A DNA stretch of 64,000 nt from Styela clava. Lineage: Eukaryota; Chordata; Ascidiacea; Stolidobranchia; Styelidae. Both the position numbers and the translations under genes were made by a program. Position 1 is the first letter of the stretch; every line of letters begins with the position of its first letter. Of the stretch, positions 24,201 to 36,622 are shown one piece after another. The notes under the pieces are model-generated. The model had not been told where the DNA came from. It searched no databases and worked only from the letters and a program-made list of their open reading frames with translations. The stretch lies in assembly GCF_964204865.1 (NCBI RefSeq), contig NC_135258.1:3091001-3155000 (forward strand). Direction: 5' to 3'.

Positions 24201-24702
24201 GATATTGTCCAATAACATAAAAACTTTCAATTTTAAATTAATGTGGGATATTCTTTCTGTTAAAGTAAAGCCCAGAATTAAACATATTTCTGGGAATGAT
24301 TTATGTGTGTTTTGCACACAAGAACCTGAGTTTGTTTCTCATTTATTTTGGAAATGTCCTTTTACGCAAAATGTTTTTGATTATATTTTTTCTGTTGCAT
24401 TAAAAATCAATCATTGTGTACTGAATAATAATTACAAGACTTGTATTTTACTAGATTTAACTCACCTATGTTATTCACATTTGTCCAAAATAGAACGGAA
24501 TGCTATAATATTATTATTTTGCACTGCCAGACACAAAATTTGGCTTGAAAGGAATACAGTAATTTTTCAAAAAGTTAATCCAAATGTTAGCAATGTAATC
24601 ATGAAAATTAAGAAGTCACTTATAGCAAGAAGAAATATAGAAAAGTTGAGACAATATCCTAATTTTACAAGAGAACTAGATATCATTTATAATAACTTGT
24701 GA
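21247..24702 (+). pseudogene. LINE ORF2: AP-type endonuclease and reverse transcriptase, one nonsense codon
   Basis: A single frame of 1151 residues interrupted only by TAA at 22513-22515. EEP endonuclease motifs: LNVNGLRD, FLQETHC, GGDMNC, NTFYTWGN, NSDHDMYS (residues about 10-235). Reverse transcriptase: TPGPDGISAEFYK, NYRPIALLNTDYKI, LDFNKAFDSVD, RQGDPLS and SYADDVTL (catalytic YADD codons at 23341-23352). C-terminal CVFC...H...C cysteine motif near 24300-24360. The protein nicks target DNA and copies element RNA. It starts 63 bases after ORF1, beyond a pure A run at about 21214-21235. The stop falls between the endonuclease and RT parts. Confidence 0.9.
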
Positions 24703-25011
24703 ATTTTTAACGATGTGATATATAGTATCAAAACTAATAGATAATAAAAAAATTTTTTTAATAATTAATACTAAAAAATATAAATAATGATCAAACATTA
24801 TGGATTATGGAAATTACACGATGGACATATCAATGGCAATGGGATACTATGGACAATACAATCAATGGACTGTAATGAAATGCTTCGTTATTTTTGTATA
24901 CTTGGTTATTGTTGTTCATATATTATTTTATGATTTTTATATATTACATAAACCACATTGTGGAAACATAAAAAAAAAAAAAAAAAAAAAGGTACGGTAG
25001 ACCGTATGTAT

Positions 25012-25203
25012 GTATGTACCGTACTGTACTGCTTCGCTTGGTGTGAATATACTTGTAGACTGTGGTCTAGAGGTACGGTAAACCGTACTTCACTGCTTCG
25101 CTTGGTGTGAATATATTTGTAGACTGTGGTCTAAAGGTACGGTAAACCGTACCGGTACTGTACTGCTTCGCTTGGTGTGAATATATTTGTAGACTGTGGT
25201 ATC
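25012..25203 (+). repeat. Three-copy minisatellite, about 60-67 bp unit
   Basis: Three tandem units carry the common core CTGCTTCGCTTGGTGTGAAT followed by TTGTAGACTGTGGT, spaced by GGTACGGTAAACCGTAC-type palindromic segments of varying length. They start immediately after the LINE poly-A tail and its presumed target duplication, so the LINE may have landed in this array. Confidence 0.85.
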
Positions 25204-27157
25204 TGCTGTTATAATACCGTGATAAATCGAATAAAGAAGCGTCCGGCATTACAGGTAGGAGGGGGAATAAGGGGGTCCGCATTTCCAATACGTCGATATT
25301 ATCTTTGTCAACCAATTTGCGACCATCGTGTTTTTGTCTGTTTGATTGCTAATTTGACGAGTTTTGTTCGAAATAACCGTGTTCTTAAAATATATGACGG
25401 TCAGAAATAATGGAATGCAATTAGAAGCCCATATAGAGAAGTTCTGGTACCGTAACAAGCGCGGTGACACTGAACTAACTCGTAGCTGCTTGCTTTGTTT
25501 ATACAGGTACTGGTAAGTCACCGCATATGATTTTTGGGGAATTGTTCTGCGTGTCCATATATTTGAGCATTGCTCTCTTGTTATTACTATATTCTACTAT
25601 AAATGTGGGAAGATATTTTGTGAGAATAGTGCTCTTAATACTTTCCTAATTGTTTCCCCACTGTTCCAATACATAATCTTAGCTATATTCATAAGAACTA
25701 CCTATATCGGCTCTTATTGCAAGTAGTGTGATTAGAGCTAAAATTAAGATAGGTATGTATGTATTTGTATGTGTAATGGTCGTTGATTTACAAAGTACAT
25801 TATTGGCACACGTACCCATCAGTTTATGTCCACCAGGTGTTGCAAGAGACTATTCACTTTTTGACTTTGGGTCCTAGTGTTTTCACTTAATGTACTTGAT
25901 TGCGCTAAGCTAAGGGCCTTGTCAGCAGTTCTTAGTTAGTTCTGGCTCGCCCAACAGGGACTTTTATTTGTAATTGATTTGTGTTTTTCCAGGTATATCA
26001 ATCATTTGTTCTCTTATTTCTAGAAATTCATTGGTAGTGACTACCAATTTGGTACTACTTTTGTTTATACCCGAGTGGCACTGAAATTGATTATCAGATT
26101 TTCGTACCTCACAATCTCTTTGGCGAGTGTTTGATTTGAAATCATTGAGCGACTGTTTTTCAATTCCTAATACATTCGAGTGTATCCAGTCGAGTAGACT
26201 TTTGATTATGGGGCTTTGGAGATCACAGACTGTAATATTCGTTTCTGGGAGTGCCGTCCCGTCAAACCATAATACGGTAAAGAATAACATCTGTGGCACA
26301 CTGTGATCCAAGTAGAGACCGTGTTAGAGTTGTCACAGTGTGACCGCCACTACGGTACGGTATCGTTTTTTTTGTTATATACTGACGTCGGAAATTCTTC
26401 TACATATATATGTTGTGAAATATCGTATAAGCTGTTTATTGCGCCTCTCTAATAACCTAATTCACCACTTTCAAAGACATAGAGACGTTGCATTCGGAGG
26501 CGTAACTTATTTGTTCTTGTTTCAGATAACAGTGCTTAACTTGTAAGCGATTTTTCGTTTTGTCTATATCTTGTTTAGCTTATCGTTTGAACTTTACATC
26601 AGCTGAATGTTATCTTTGACGCTTCTCGGTTTAGATATGTTTCGTTGATAAGGATAAGTTCTTTACAATATGATATATATATGGAGTGACTTCTATTTCA
26701 TATTCATTGCCATGATATAGTTTCTTCAGCTTCATTGGAAATGTCGTCCGAACTATATAGTTTGCTTTTTATACCAGTGAAATAGAGCCAGCTAGATTTC
26801 TGTATGCTGCATGTTTTGTCATTAAATTTGTTATGAATTTGCAAACATTGGCCGAACCATATAGTTTGCTTCTCACCAGTTGCTGGTATAAAAATGACTG
26901 GTATATTTGTACTACTGCATGTTTTTGTTTTTGAAGCTGTTTAGTCAGTTCTGCAGATTCTCTGAGACTCCAGATGTGATTTTGTATTGAGAATGTTAAT
27001 ATCTTATTTTAGTGATGATTATTCCTTTTATATCCCTTTCATACCTATTTCATAAACTTCGAAAATCATAATTGAATTCAAGATATCTTGTTAAATTCAC
27101 CGTGGCTAGAATAATAATATTGTTCTAATTTAACGAAACAGTTCATAAAAGTCGGAT
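25204..27157. other. Spacer without a recognised gene
   Basis: A 115-codon open frame lies on the minus strand (25964-26311) with no family resemblance. TGGCTCGCCCAACAGGGAC at 25943-25961 looks like a lysine-tRNA primer-binding site, but no paired LTR was seen. Around 26735-26930 an imperfect local duplication repeats (C/G)CCGAAC(T/C)ATATAGTTTGCTT and CTGCATGTTTT. Confidence 0.35.
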
Positions 27158-28447
<1,290 letters not shown>

Positions 28448-28924
28448 AATGCGAGAAAAAATTAGAAAACGTTTTAAAAACGAATGATTCGAATATATTT
28501 TTATCAAGTGATACTTCAATTGACTTTTGAAGGCAAGTTGTATTTTTTGCATGAAGCTTATCGAAATAAAAACACTATTTCTACACTGGGTTAATACAGT
28601 ACATGGATTTGAGACATATCTTTGTGCCGTTTGCATAAACTGCATTTAAAAAACAATTTATCATGATCTGGAATTTTTTGTGTGTGGATTTCTCTGTTTC
28701 AGTTTGTGTGTTTTCTTTCGCAATTTCTTATTTGTCAATATAATTACATTTAGTTATAGACATACTGATTTGCATTCGACATATCCTTCATTCAGCTAGC
28801 TTAGCAATTTTCTACAACTTGGTGACACGCACTACCGAACAACCTGCACAGGTTATTTTCGAAAGGACGGTGGTTTACGCAACTGTCCTTAATCCAGCCC
28901 TAATGTGGCTTTAATTATCTAGCT
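28448..28924. other. Spacer, nothing recognised
   Basis: AT-rich DNA between the zinc-finger pseudogene and the hAT MITE. It ends with ATCTAGCT, the left target duplication of that MITE. Confidence 0.4.
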
Positions 28925-30241
28925 CAGTGGTTCTTAAACTTTTTGAGCCGCGCCTCCCTTTAAAAAACTTTTACAAACTTCGCACCTCCCCTCCCCTATT
29001 TTTGCTTCGAAAAAATGCTTTTGTGATGGGCAGGTTGCTATATATTGCTATAAGAGTGTTGGTCTCATAGCGTCATTGCTCAGATGGTTTAGGCATAAAA
29101 CGCTTCGGAGTACAACTTCGGCATTCACTGTCGTATGTATAAAGCCAAATAATGGTTGGTCATCATATATTCTTGTTTGCAATAATAACTGGTTTGTAAT
29201 TTATGTAAATTTAAAAGCAGTTCATTATTTTAATAGGTAATTCCATTTACCTATTAAATCCATAATCCATTAAATCCAATTTACATGTGGACGTTTCCCC
29301 GGCCCTTGACCGCTGAAAAATGAAGTCGCCAAAGCGTTTAAATCTTGATTGTTTTCGTAGGCGTGGCCTGCTATTTGAGCCGTAAAAATCTTGATTTTGG
29401 AGTTTATTCTCCCAAAATCAGAAATTTCCCTCAAGACGATTATAATTACTTTTTTTGTTTTCGAATAGAACCATGACATCTCTGAGGAAAACGAGTTAGT
29501 TTATATTATATAAACATCGGCGACGAGATGCTAAAGATAGAATAAAATAGTGAGTCTGCAACCAAATATTTCTTTATTGTAAAAGCGAGATTATAAAATA
29601 CTAAAAATAAAACAGAAAACACCATGAGTTTTGTTTTGGGGTGGACCGCGACAGATTAAAAACCCTTTTTTTTAGACATTGCAAATCTTATAAATTCCTT
29701 GCGCCATCAGTAGTGTTCTAAAACTACCGACTTGAAATTAATCGAGCATTGCCATGGAGCGGATGGTGAAATTGGCAAGAATACAAATCAAAAATGTAAT
29801 CGGGCACTTTGCCACACATTTTTATGGTTGCGGATTACCGTGGTATTTTGGAATTTTATTTTATCGACGCAATCGCAGATTTAAATTATCACAATTAAAT
29901 GAATAAAGCAACCATTATATCGGTCATGGATTGAATATTTTATTCAAAATGAAAACCATTACATATTCGTTGACACGAGGACTGACTCAGAATTCGTACC
30001 GCAGGGATTTCGAGTCGATGAATAAGTATTTTAATTGTACTAAATTAAGTATACTTTCTGGGATATTATACCAGATCTTTCTAATAAAGACAACGAATTC
30101 GCATGAGTGCAATATATATCAAAACTAAATTGATGACAATTTAATATGTCCGCGGATTGGCATGTAAATTTCCGATTTCATCTTGTGACCATTCGCGAAC
30201 CAACCTGTGAGCATCTCGCGCCCCCAGTTTAAGAACCACTG
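28925..30241. mobile_element. hAT MITE with perfect 8-bp TSD
   Basis: Terminal inverted repeats CAGTGGTTCTTAAACT at both ends and an exact target duplication ATCTAGCT (28917-28924 and 30242-30249). The 1.3-kb interior has no recognised coding sequence. Confidence 0.9.
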
Positions 30242-30313
30242 ATCTAGCTATTAGCGGGAAAAAATCGTGATCTTTGTCTATTCCCACTATTCATTTGGTC
30301 AAAAATTGTTTAG

Positions 30314-30625
30314 TAGTATAGCACACCACCAGTGTCTGCTGAAGAAAACTATGGGCTAACTGGACCCAGAGTCTGAGTTAGGTCCTGCTGACAGGTAGTA
30401 GAAACATTTGACTATTGTAATAACAAGTTTCTGACGATGAGTGGTGGCTCGGTCTCCTCGACACTGGTAGTTCCTATTTTCACAAAGACGGATGCATATA
30501 TAGATAGTTTATTATACCAAACATAAATTAAAAATGGAGAATTCTGGAGGGCAAGCAAAACCTATGAAAAAATTTAAAACATGAGAAGTATCACCAAAAT
30601 CACAAGCCCAATTAAATGAGGCTTG
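30314..30625 (+). repeat. Left copy of a roughly 340-bp tandem repeat, cut by Copia
   Basis: Nearly identical to the first part of 45033-45346 (shared CACCACCAGTGTCTGCTGAA, GACGATGAGTGGTGGCTCGG, TCACAAGCCCAATTAAATGA). The rest of this copy (GCTTGGGCCAATATCGATGG and following) lies at 45003-45032 beyond the Copia element. It carries about 19 extra bases near 30564-30583 (TATGAAAAAATTTAAAACA) that the right copy lacks. Confidence 0.8.
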
Positions 30626-30838
30626 TGTTACTGTTCTGCTTTATTCATTTCAAGCACTGCATTCTTTCACTTTCGTTTTGCTTCATTTATCATGTTCGCT
30701 CAGGCGTGAATAATTTTCTATTGTTTTTGTCTTCTGTTTTTACTGTTTGGGCAGCATGCTCATTATTAGTTTGTGGTTTCGTTAATCTGTATTAATCGAT
30801 GTATTGACCTTGAACTGAGTTGTATTGTCAACTTTACA
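30626..30838 (+). repeat. Copia LTR (5', outermost)
   Basis: 213 bp, TGTTAC...TTTACA; essentially identical to 31853-32065, 33109-33321 and 44790-45002. Followed by the primer-binding site TGGTAGCAGAGG at 30839. Confidence 0.95.
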
Positions 30839-30853
30839 TGGTAGCAGAGGAAA

Positions 30854-31507
30854 ATGACTTCCAAACAAATACCACCACCAAGGTTTGGAGGCGGTACTAG
30901 CTATGCAGAATGGAAAAATAAGTTGGACATGTGGATTTCCATAACAGAAGTGCCAAAGGAAAAGCAGGCAATTTTGGTGCGTCTGCAGTCGCTTGATGGA
31001 AATAATAAAGCTGAGAAAGCTGTGTCAGAGTTAACTAGTGAACAGTTGAAAGCTGATGATGGGTTGGACAAACTTCTTGGAAAACTTGATGGTGCATTTC
31101 AGTCAGAGAAAACTGAGGAGGCCTATTTAGCCTACACGCTATTTAGTAAATATCATAAAAGTTCTGATATTTCAATGGTGGATTTTATCCTGGAGTTTGA
31201 ACACCGGTATGCTAGACTTGTAAAATGTGACACGAAGCTACCAGATACCATTCTGGCTTTTAAGATATTAGATGCTGCAGGCCTAACTGATCAACAGCGC
31301 CAAATGGTTCTTACTGTTGGAAGCGACTTGAAGTTCGAATCTATGAAATCAGCCTTAAAAAGGATTCTTTCAAAGCAAGATGGCGATGAAAAGAATTATG
31401 ATTTTGATGAAGATGATGTTGCATCGAATATTAAAAAGGAAAATGCATTTGTGACTCGTGATACCGAAAGAATTTTTCAAAGAGAGATCGAGATATGCCA
31501 CCGGTAG
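30854..31507 (+). pseudogene. Copia gag, tandem copy 1 (frameshifted)
   Basis: Begins MTSKQIPPPRFGGGTSYAEW like the full copy at 33337 and follows it to about residue 203. There a 29-bp deletion (near 31464) shifts the frame and removes the knuckle from translation; the stop is at 31507. The remaining gag sequence with the CCHC knuckle continues untranslated to 31792. Confidence 0.9.
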
Positions 31508-31852
31508 TGGCGGAGGAGCAAAGCAACGATACAAGCATCATGAATCGACAGTAAAAGCTCAACTGAATCCACGGGACAAATACGGAAATATATCTAGATG
31601 TGCAATTTGTGAATCAAAAATGCACTGGGCCAAACAATGTCCACATGAGAAGAATCAAGTTTATTGTTCCGATGCGCAAGATTGTGTTTGCGAACAAATA
31701 CAAATGGTTTTGATAACAGATGAAAATTCTTCAGATATTTTTGAAGTTGAAGCTGCCAAGGCTGCAATAGTAGATACTGCTTGCACGAAGACGAAAAAAT
31801 TTAAAACATGAGAAGTATCACCAAAATCACAAGCCCAATTAAATGAGGCTTG

Positions 31853-32065
31853 TGTTACTGTTCTGCTTTATTCATTTCAAGCACTGCATTCTTTCACTTT
31901 CGTTTTGCTTCATTTATCATGTTCGCTCAGGCGTGAATAATTTTCTATTGTTTTTGTCTTCTGTTTTTACTGTTTGGGCAGCATGCTCATTATTAGTTTG
32001 TGGTTTCGTTAATCTGTATTAATCGATGTATTGACCTTGAACTGAGTTGTATTGTCAACTTTACA
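31853..32065 (+). repeat. Copia LTR inside tandem unit 2
   Basis: Same 213-bp LTR, preceded by a copy of the original host flank ending GAGGCTTG. This shows the duplication included flanking DNA and is not a normal LTR-LTR recombination product. Confidence 0.95.
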
Positions 32066-32080
32066 TGGTAGCAGAGGAAA

Positions 32081-33067
32081 ATGACTTCCAAACAAATACC
32101 ACCACCAAGGTTTGGAGGCGGTACTAGCTATGCAGAATGGAAAAATAAGTTGGACATGTGGATTTCCATAACAGAAGTGCCAAAGGAAAAGCAGGCAATT
32201 TTGGTGCGTCTGCAGTCGCTTGATGGAAATAATAAAGCTGAGAAAGCTGTGTCAGAGTTAACTAGTGAACAGTTGAAAGCTGATGATGGGTTGGACAAAC
32301 TTCTTGGAAAACTTGATGGTGCATTTCAGTCAGAGAAAACTGAGGAGGCCTATTTAGCCTACACGCTATTTAGTAAATATCATAAAAGTTCTGATATTTC
32401 AATGGTGGATTTTATCCTGGAGTTTGAACACCGGTATGCTAGACTTGTAAAATGTGACATGAAGCTACCAGATACCATTCTGGCTTTTAAGATATTAGAT
32501 GCTGCAGGCCTAACTGATCAACAGCGCCAAATGGTTCTTACTGTTGGAAGCGACTTGAAGTTCGAATCTATGAAATCAGCCTTAAAAAGGATTCTTTCAA
32601 AGCAAGATGGCAATGAAAAGAATTATGATTTTGATGAAGATGATGTTGCATCGAATATTAAAAAGGAAAATGCATTTGTGACTCGTGATACCGGTACTGG
32701 TACTGGTAGGCCAAAATCTAGGAAAGAATTTTTCAAAGAGAGATCGAGATATGCCACCGGTAGTGGCGGAGGAGCAAAGCAACGATACAAGCATCATGAA
32801 TCGACAGTAAAAGCTCAACTGAATCCACGGGACAAATACGGAAATATATCTAGATGTGCAATTTGTGAATCAAAAATGCACTGGGCCAAACAATGTCCAC
32901 ATGAGAAGAATCAAGTTTATTGTTCCGATGCGCAAGATTGTGTTTGCGAACAAATACAAATGGTTTTGATAACAGATGAAAATTCTTCAGATATTTTTGA
33001 AGTTGAAGCTGCCAAGGCTGCAATAGTAGATACTGCTTGCACGAAGACGAAAAAATTTAAAACATGA
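32081..33067 (+). pseudogene. Copia gag, tandem copy 2 (3'-truncated)
   Basis: An intact gag frame with CCHC knuckle (CAICESKMHWAKQC) up to the protease entry VDTACTKT, where the unit ends and the frame runs into duplicated flank, stopping at 33067. It encodes 328 residues. It could give a truncated gag protein if expressed from its own LTR; that is inference. Confidence 0.9.
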
Positions 33068-33108
33068 GAAGTATCACCAAAATCACAAGCCCAATTAAAT
33101 GAGGCTTG

Positions 33109-33321
33109 TGTTACTGTTCTGCTTTATTCATTTCAAGCACTGCATTCTTTCACTTTCGTTTTGCTTCATTTATCATGTTCGCTCAGGCGTGAATAATTTT
33201 CTATTGTTTTTGTCTTCTGTTTTTACTGTTTGGGCAGCATGCTCATTATTAGTTTGTGGTTTCGTTAATCTGTATTAATCGATGTATTGACCTTGAACTG
33301 AGTTGTATTGTCAACTTTACA
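33109..33321 (+). repeat. Copia LTR directly upstream of the full polyprotein
   Basis: Third 213-bp copy, followed by TGGTAGCAGAGG and the ATG at 33337. Confidence 0.95.
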
Positions 33322-33336
33322 TGGTAGCAGAGGAAA

Positions 33337-35987
33337 ATGACTTCCAAACAAATACCACCACCAAGGTTTGGAGGCGGTACTAGCTATGCAGAATGGAAAA
33401 ATAAGTTGGACATGTGGATTTCCATAACAGAAGTGCCAAAGGAAAAGCAGGCAATTTTGGTGCGTCTGCAGTCGCTTGATGGAAATAATAAAGCTGAGAA
33501 AGCTGTGTCAGAGTTAACTAGTGAACAGTTGAAAGCTGATGATGGGTTGGACAAACTTCTTGGAAAACTTGATGGTGCATTTCAGTCAGAGAAAACTGAG
33601 GAGGCCTATTTAGCCTACACGCTATTTAGTAAATATCATAAAAATTCTGATATTTCAATGGTGGATTTTATCCTGGAGTTTGAACACCGGTATGCTAGAC
33701 TTGTAAAATGTGACATGAAGCTACCAGATACCATTCTGGCTTTTAAGATATTAGATGCTGCAGGCCTAACTGATCAACAGCGCCAAATGGTTCTTACTGT
33801 TGGAAGCGACTTGAAGTTCGAATCTATGAAATCAGCCTTAAAAAGGATTCTTTCAAAGCAAGATGGCAATGAAAAGAATTATGATTTTGATGAAGATGAT
33901 GTTGCATCGAATATTAAAAAGGAAAATGCATTTGTGACTCGTGATACCGGTACTGGTACTGGTAGGCCAAAATCTAGGAAAGAATTTTTCAAAGAGAGAT
34001 CGAGATATGCCACCGGTAGTGGCGGAGGAGCAAAGCAACGATACAAGCATCATGAATCGACAGTAAAAGCTCAACTGAATCCACGGGACAAATACGGAAA
34101 TATATCTAGATGTGCAATTTGTGAATCAAAAATGCACTGGGCCAAACAATGTCCACATGAGAAGAATCAAGTTTATTGTTCCGATGCGCAAGATTGTGTT
34201 TGCGAACAAATACAAATGGTTTTGATAACAGATGAAAATTCTTCAGATATTTTTGAAGTTGAAGCTGCCAAGGCTGCAATAGTAGATACTGCTTGCACGA
34301 AGACAGTAGCTGGTAAAAAATGGTTCAGGAATTATCTTGGGCTCTTAAACGGAAACTTGTCGAGCAGAGTTGAGATTTTTCCTTCAATGAAGAGATTTAA
34401 ATTTGGAGATGGGAAAGAAATTCAGTCTGAGAAAAAGGCTATAATTCCTGTACAAATTGGCCGAACGTTGCTGAGAATGGAGGTTGAAATTGTGAATGAA
34501 GAAAACTTGCCATTGTTACTCAGCAAAAGCACACTAAAGCGTGCAGGCACTGTACTTGACATGCAGAACGATCGTGCGGTAATGCTCAAGCAAGATCTTA
34601 AGTTGCATTTATCTACCAATGGACATTATGCGGTAGATATACTGCCTAAAATGAAGGCAGAAGTTGGTTGTCGTAATGAAATCCTTGCATCAGAAAGCAC
34701 TGGGCATAAAGAATTTGGGAGAGCTGAAATTACAAAATTGCATAAACAGTTCGGCCATGCGTCACAAGACAAATTAAAGAAGCTCATTCAGAATGCAGGA
34801 AAATGAAATGCAGATCTTTCGAGCCTGATTGAAGAAACAGTCAGTGACTGTGAAATATGTAAAGTTTACAAAAAACCTTCGCCACGTCCAGTTGTAGGAC
34901 TTTCATGGGCAAATGATTTTAATCAGACAGTGGCGGTCGATCTACATCAGCTAGGTTCTGATATGTGGTATTTGCATATGATTGATCACTTCACTCGATA
35001 CAGTAGAGCTGCCATTGTGAGAAATAAATTTTCATCAACAATTGTAAAGAAATTCATGCAAAATTGGATCAGCATTTTTGGAAGTCCGGCTCGTATTCTG
35101 AGTGACAACGGCGGAGAATTTGATCCTGAAGTGTTCAAAGATATGTGTGGAAATTTTAATATAACATTCACGACGACAGCTGCATACTCACCGTGGTCTA
35201 ATGGACTCTGCGAGCGACACAATAGGACATTGACAGAAACATTGATGAAGATTAAGGCAACTGAGAAATGTGATATGGAAACTGCACTTGCTTGGGCTGT
35301 TAGCGCAAAAAACTCACTTGTGAATAACAATGGTTCCAGCCCTAACCAGCTTGTGTTTGGAAGGAATCCCACTTTGCCATCAGTTACTCATGATGACCCA
35401 CCTGCCTTGGAAGGTGAATCTATAAGTCTCACTGTAGCCAATAATATATTTGCAATGCAAGCTGCCAAAAAAGCAGTTATTGAATCAGAATCTTCCGAAA
35501 AAATAAGAAGAGCATTACGAACACAAACCCGACAGACTCGGGATGAATTCTTCACGGGAGAAGAGGTTTATTATAAGAGAGAGGATCAAAAACGTTGGAA
35601 GGGCCCTGCAAAAGTAATTGGGCAAGATGGACCGGTTATTTTTATACGACATGGCGGACAGCTAATCAGAGCACATTCATGCAGTGTCCAGCATGCCAAC
35701 CGTTATCTTCAGGATTTTCCTCAGACAAAGGAGGTTTGCATTCCAACAGATTCTAATGATGGAATTGACGCTTCGTCTAATGGTAATGATCATATAGAAG
35801 ATGAGGAACAGTCTGTTCCAGAAATTTCAAATGAAAGCAATGATACTGAAAATATGGATAATGACCAAAGTGCAATTGGCAATCCAGTTCAAGCAGCAAC
35901 TGGTGGCAGACGTAATCTCAACTTGACTAATGGCAAAATTGTCTCTTTTACATTAGCTGGTGAAGACTATGAAGCCAAAATCCTTAG
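33337..35987 (+). pseudogene. Copia polyprotein, 5' part: gag, protease, integrase (one nonsense codon)
   Basis: Gag (residues 1-300, CCHC knuckle CAICESKMHWAKQC at about 258), aspartic protease with VDTACTK (about 316), the integrase zinc-binding region (HKQFGHASQ, then CEIC about 40 residues later), and a catalytic core with DHFTRYSRAAIV, LSDNGGEFD and LCERHNRTL. A TGA at 34804-34806 interrupts an otherwise continuous frame between the zinc-binding His and Cys pairs. At 35987 the frame is cut by the BEL element; it resumes in phase at 43135. The product would form the virus-like particle, process it and integrate the cDNA. Confidence 0.9.
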
Positions 35988-36594
35988 TGTCGGCAGTCCG
36001 TGTGGTCCTAAAGTTTAGTTTAGTTAGGATTCCTTCAGTTGTACATGGTCATCGTGATGATTATCGCTATCTCGTCGTCGTCATCATTACTGTGTTGTTT
36101 TCTCGTATTCGACGTGTCGCATTTTTCTCTTTCACGTGTTATCGTGTTACGTATTTATTTTATTATCGTCCCCTAAGCTCAGCAAGATGTTTAAGATTGC
36201 ATTTCTGGTGGTAGCAGTTTAGGATTTCATTTCTTGTTATGGCAGTTTAAGATTACATCGCCTTTATAACGTTGAAGTTTGAATTCATTCAATAGTCTTC
36301 TTTTATACTGTATTTCGAATCGTTCGATATAACATTATGATATTTGCATGTCTACAGCTCGTATGGTATTGCATTTATAGTTACTGTTTTACCTTGGTTG
36401 TATATCTGTCGTTTTGGGACTATGCTGTTATATGGAGTTGTTTTGTGTAAGTATTAGTTTTATATTCTGTATCATTTGTCTTTGATTTATTTGGTGCTAA
36501 TTATTTCATTTGTATTTTAGTCAACCGTTTTGAATACTTTCAATAAAACGAGTCTGGCAAATCGACTTATCATTTCCGGGTCCCAAAAGTGACA
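35988..36594 (+). repeat. BEL/Pao 5' LTR
   Basis: Starts TGTCGGCAGTCCGTGTGGTC and ends CCCAAAAGTGACA; contains AATAAAA near 36541 as a likely polyadenylation signal. It matches 42523-43134. Confidence 0.9.
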
Positions 36595-36622
36595 AAGTTG
36601 AACAAATCTCCTTGCGACGACG

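Larger units (their letters stand above)
19947..24990 (+). mobile_element. Tx1/L1-like LINE, near full length with poly-A tail
   Basis: Two ORFs (RNA-binding ORF1; endonuclease-RT ORF2), about 270 bases of 3' UTR, and a terminal A run ending at 24990. Directly after it comes GGTACGGTAGA (24991-25001), which also occurs at 19936-19946 in front of the element and is the likely target duplication. The motif is common in this DNA, so that match is suggestive rather than conclusive. Length is about 5.0 kb. Only one frameshift and one nonsense codon separate it from two intact ORFs. A 5'-truncated relative lies at 62180-63551 on the minus strand. Confidence 0.85.
30566..33048 (+). repeat. Tandem duplication units 1 and 2 (target flank + LTR + gag 5' half)
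   Basis: Unit 1 is 30566-31792 (1227 bp) and unit 2 is 31793-33048 (1256 bp). Each starts in host flank (GAAAAAATTTAAAACATGAG), then holds the LTR, primer site and about 940 bp of gag ending at GCACGAAGAC. The third, continuing copy starts at 33049. Apart from a 29-bp deletion in unit 1 near 31464 and a handful of substitutions, the copies are identical, so the event is very recent or an assembly product. Confidence 0.9.

Noticed and set aside
25943..25961. Lysine-tRNA primer-binding-site-like TGGCTCGCCCAACAGGGAC, suggesting a retrovirus-like element
   Set aside because: No LTR pair, no TG...CA boundary and no gag/pol coding sequence were found on either side.
25964..26311. 115-codon minus-strand open frame
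   Set aside because: No recognisable motif, no splice or promoter context; an open frame of this size is expected by chance in AT-rich DNA of this length.
34986..35372. 128-codon minus-strand frame opposite the Copia integrase
   Set aside because: Antisense shadow of a strongly recognisable integrase.
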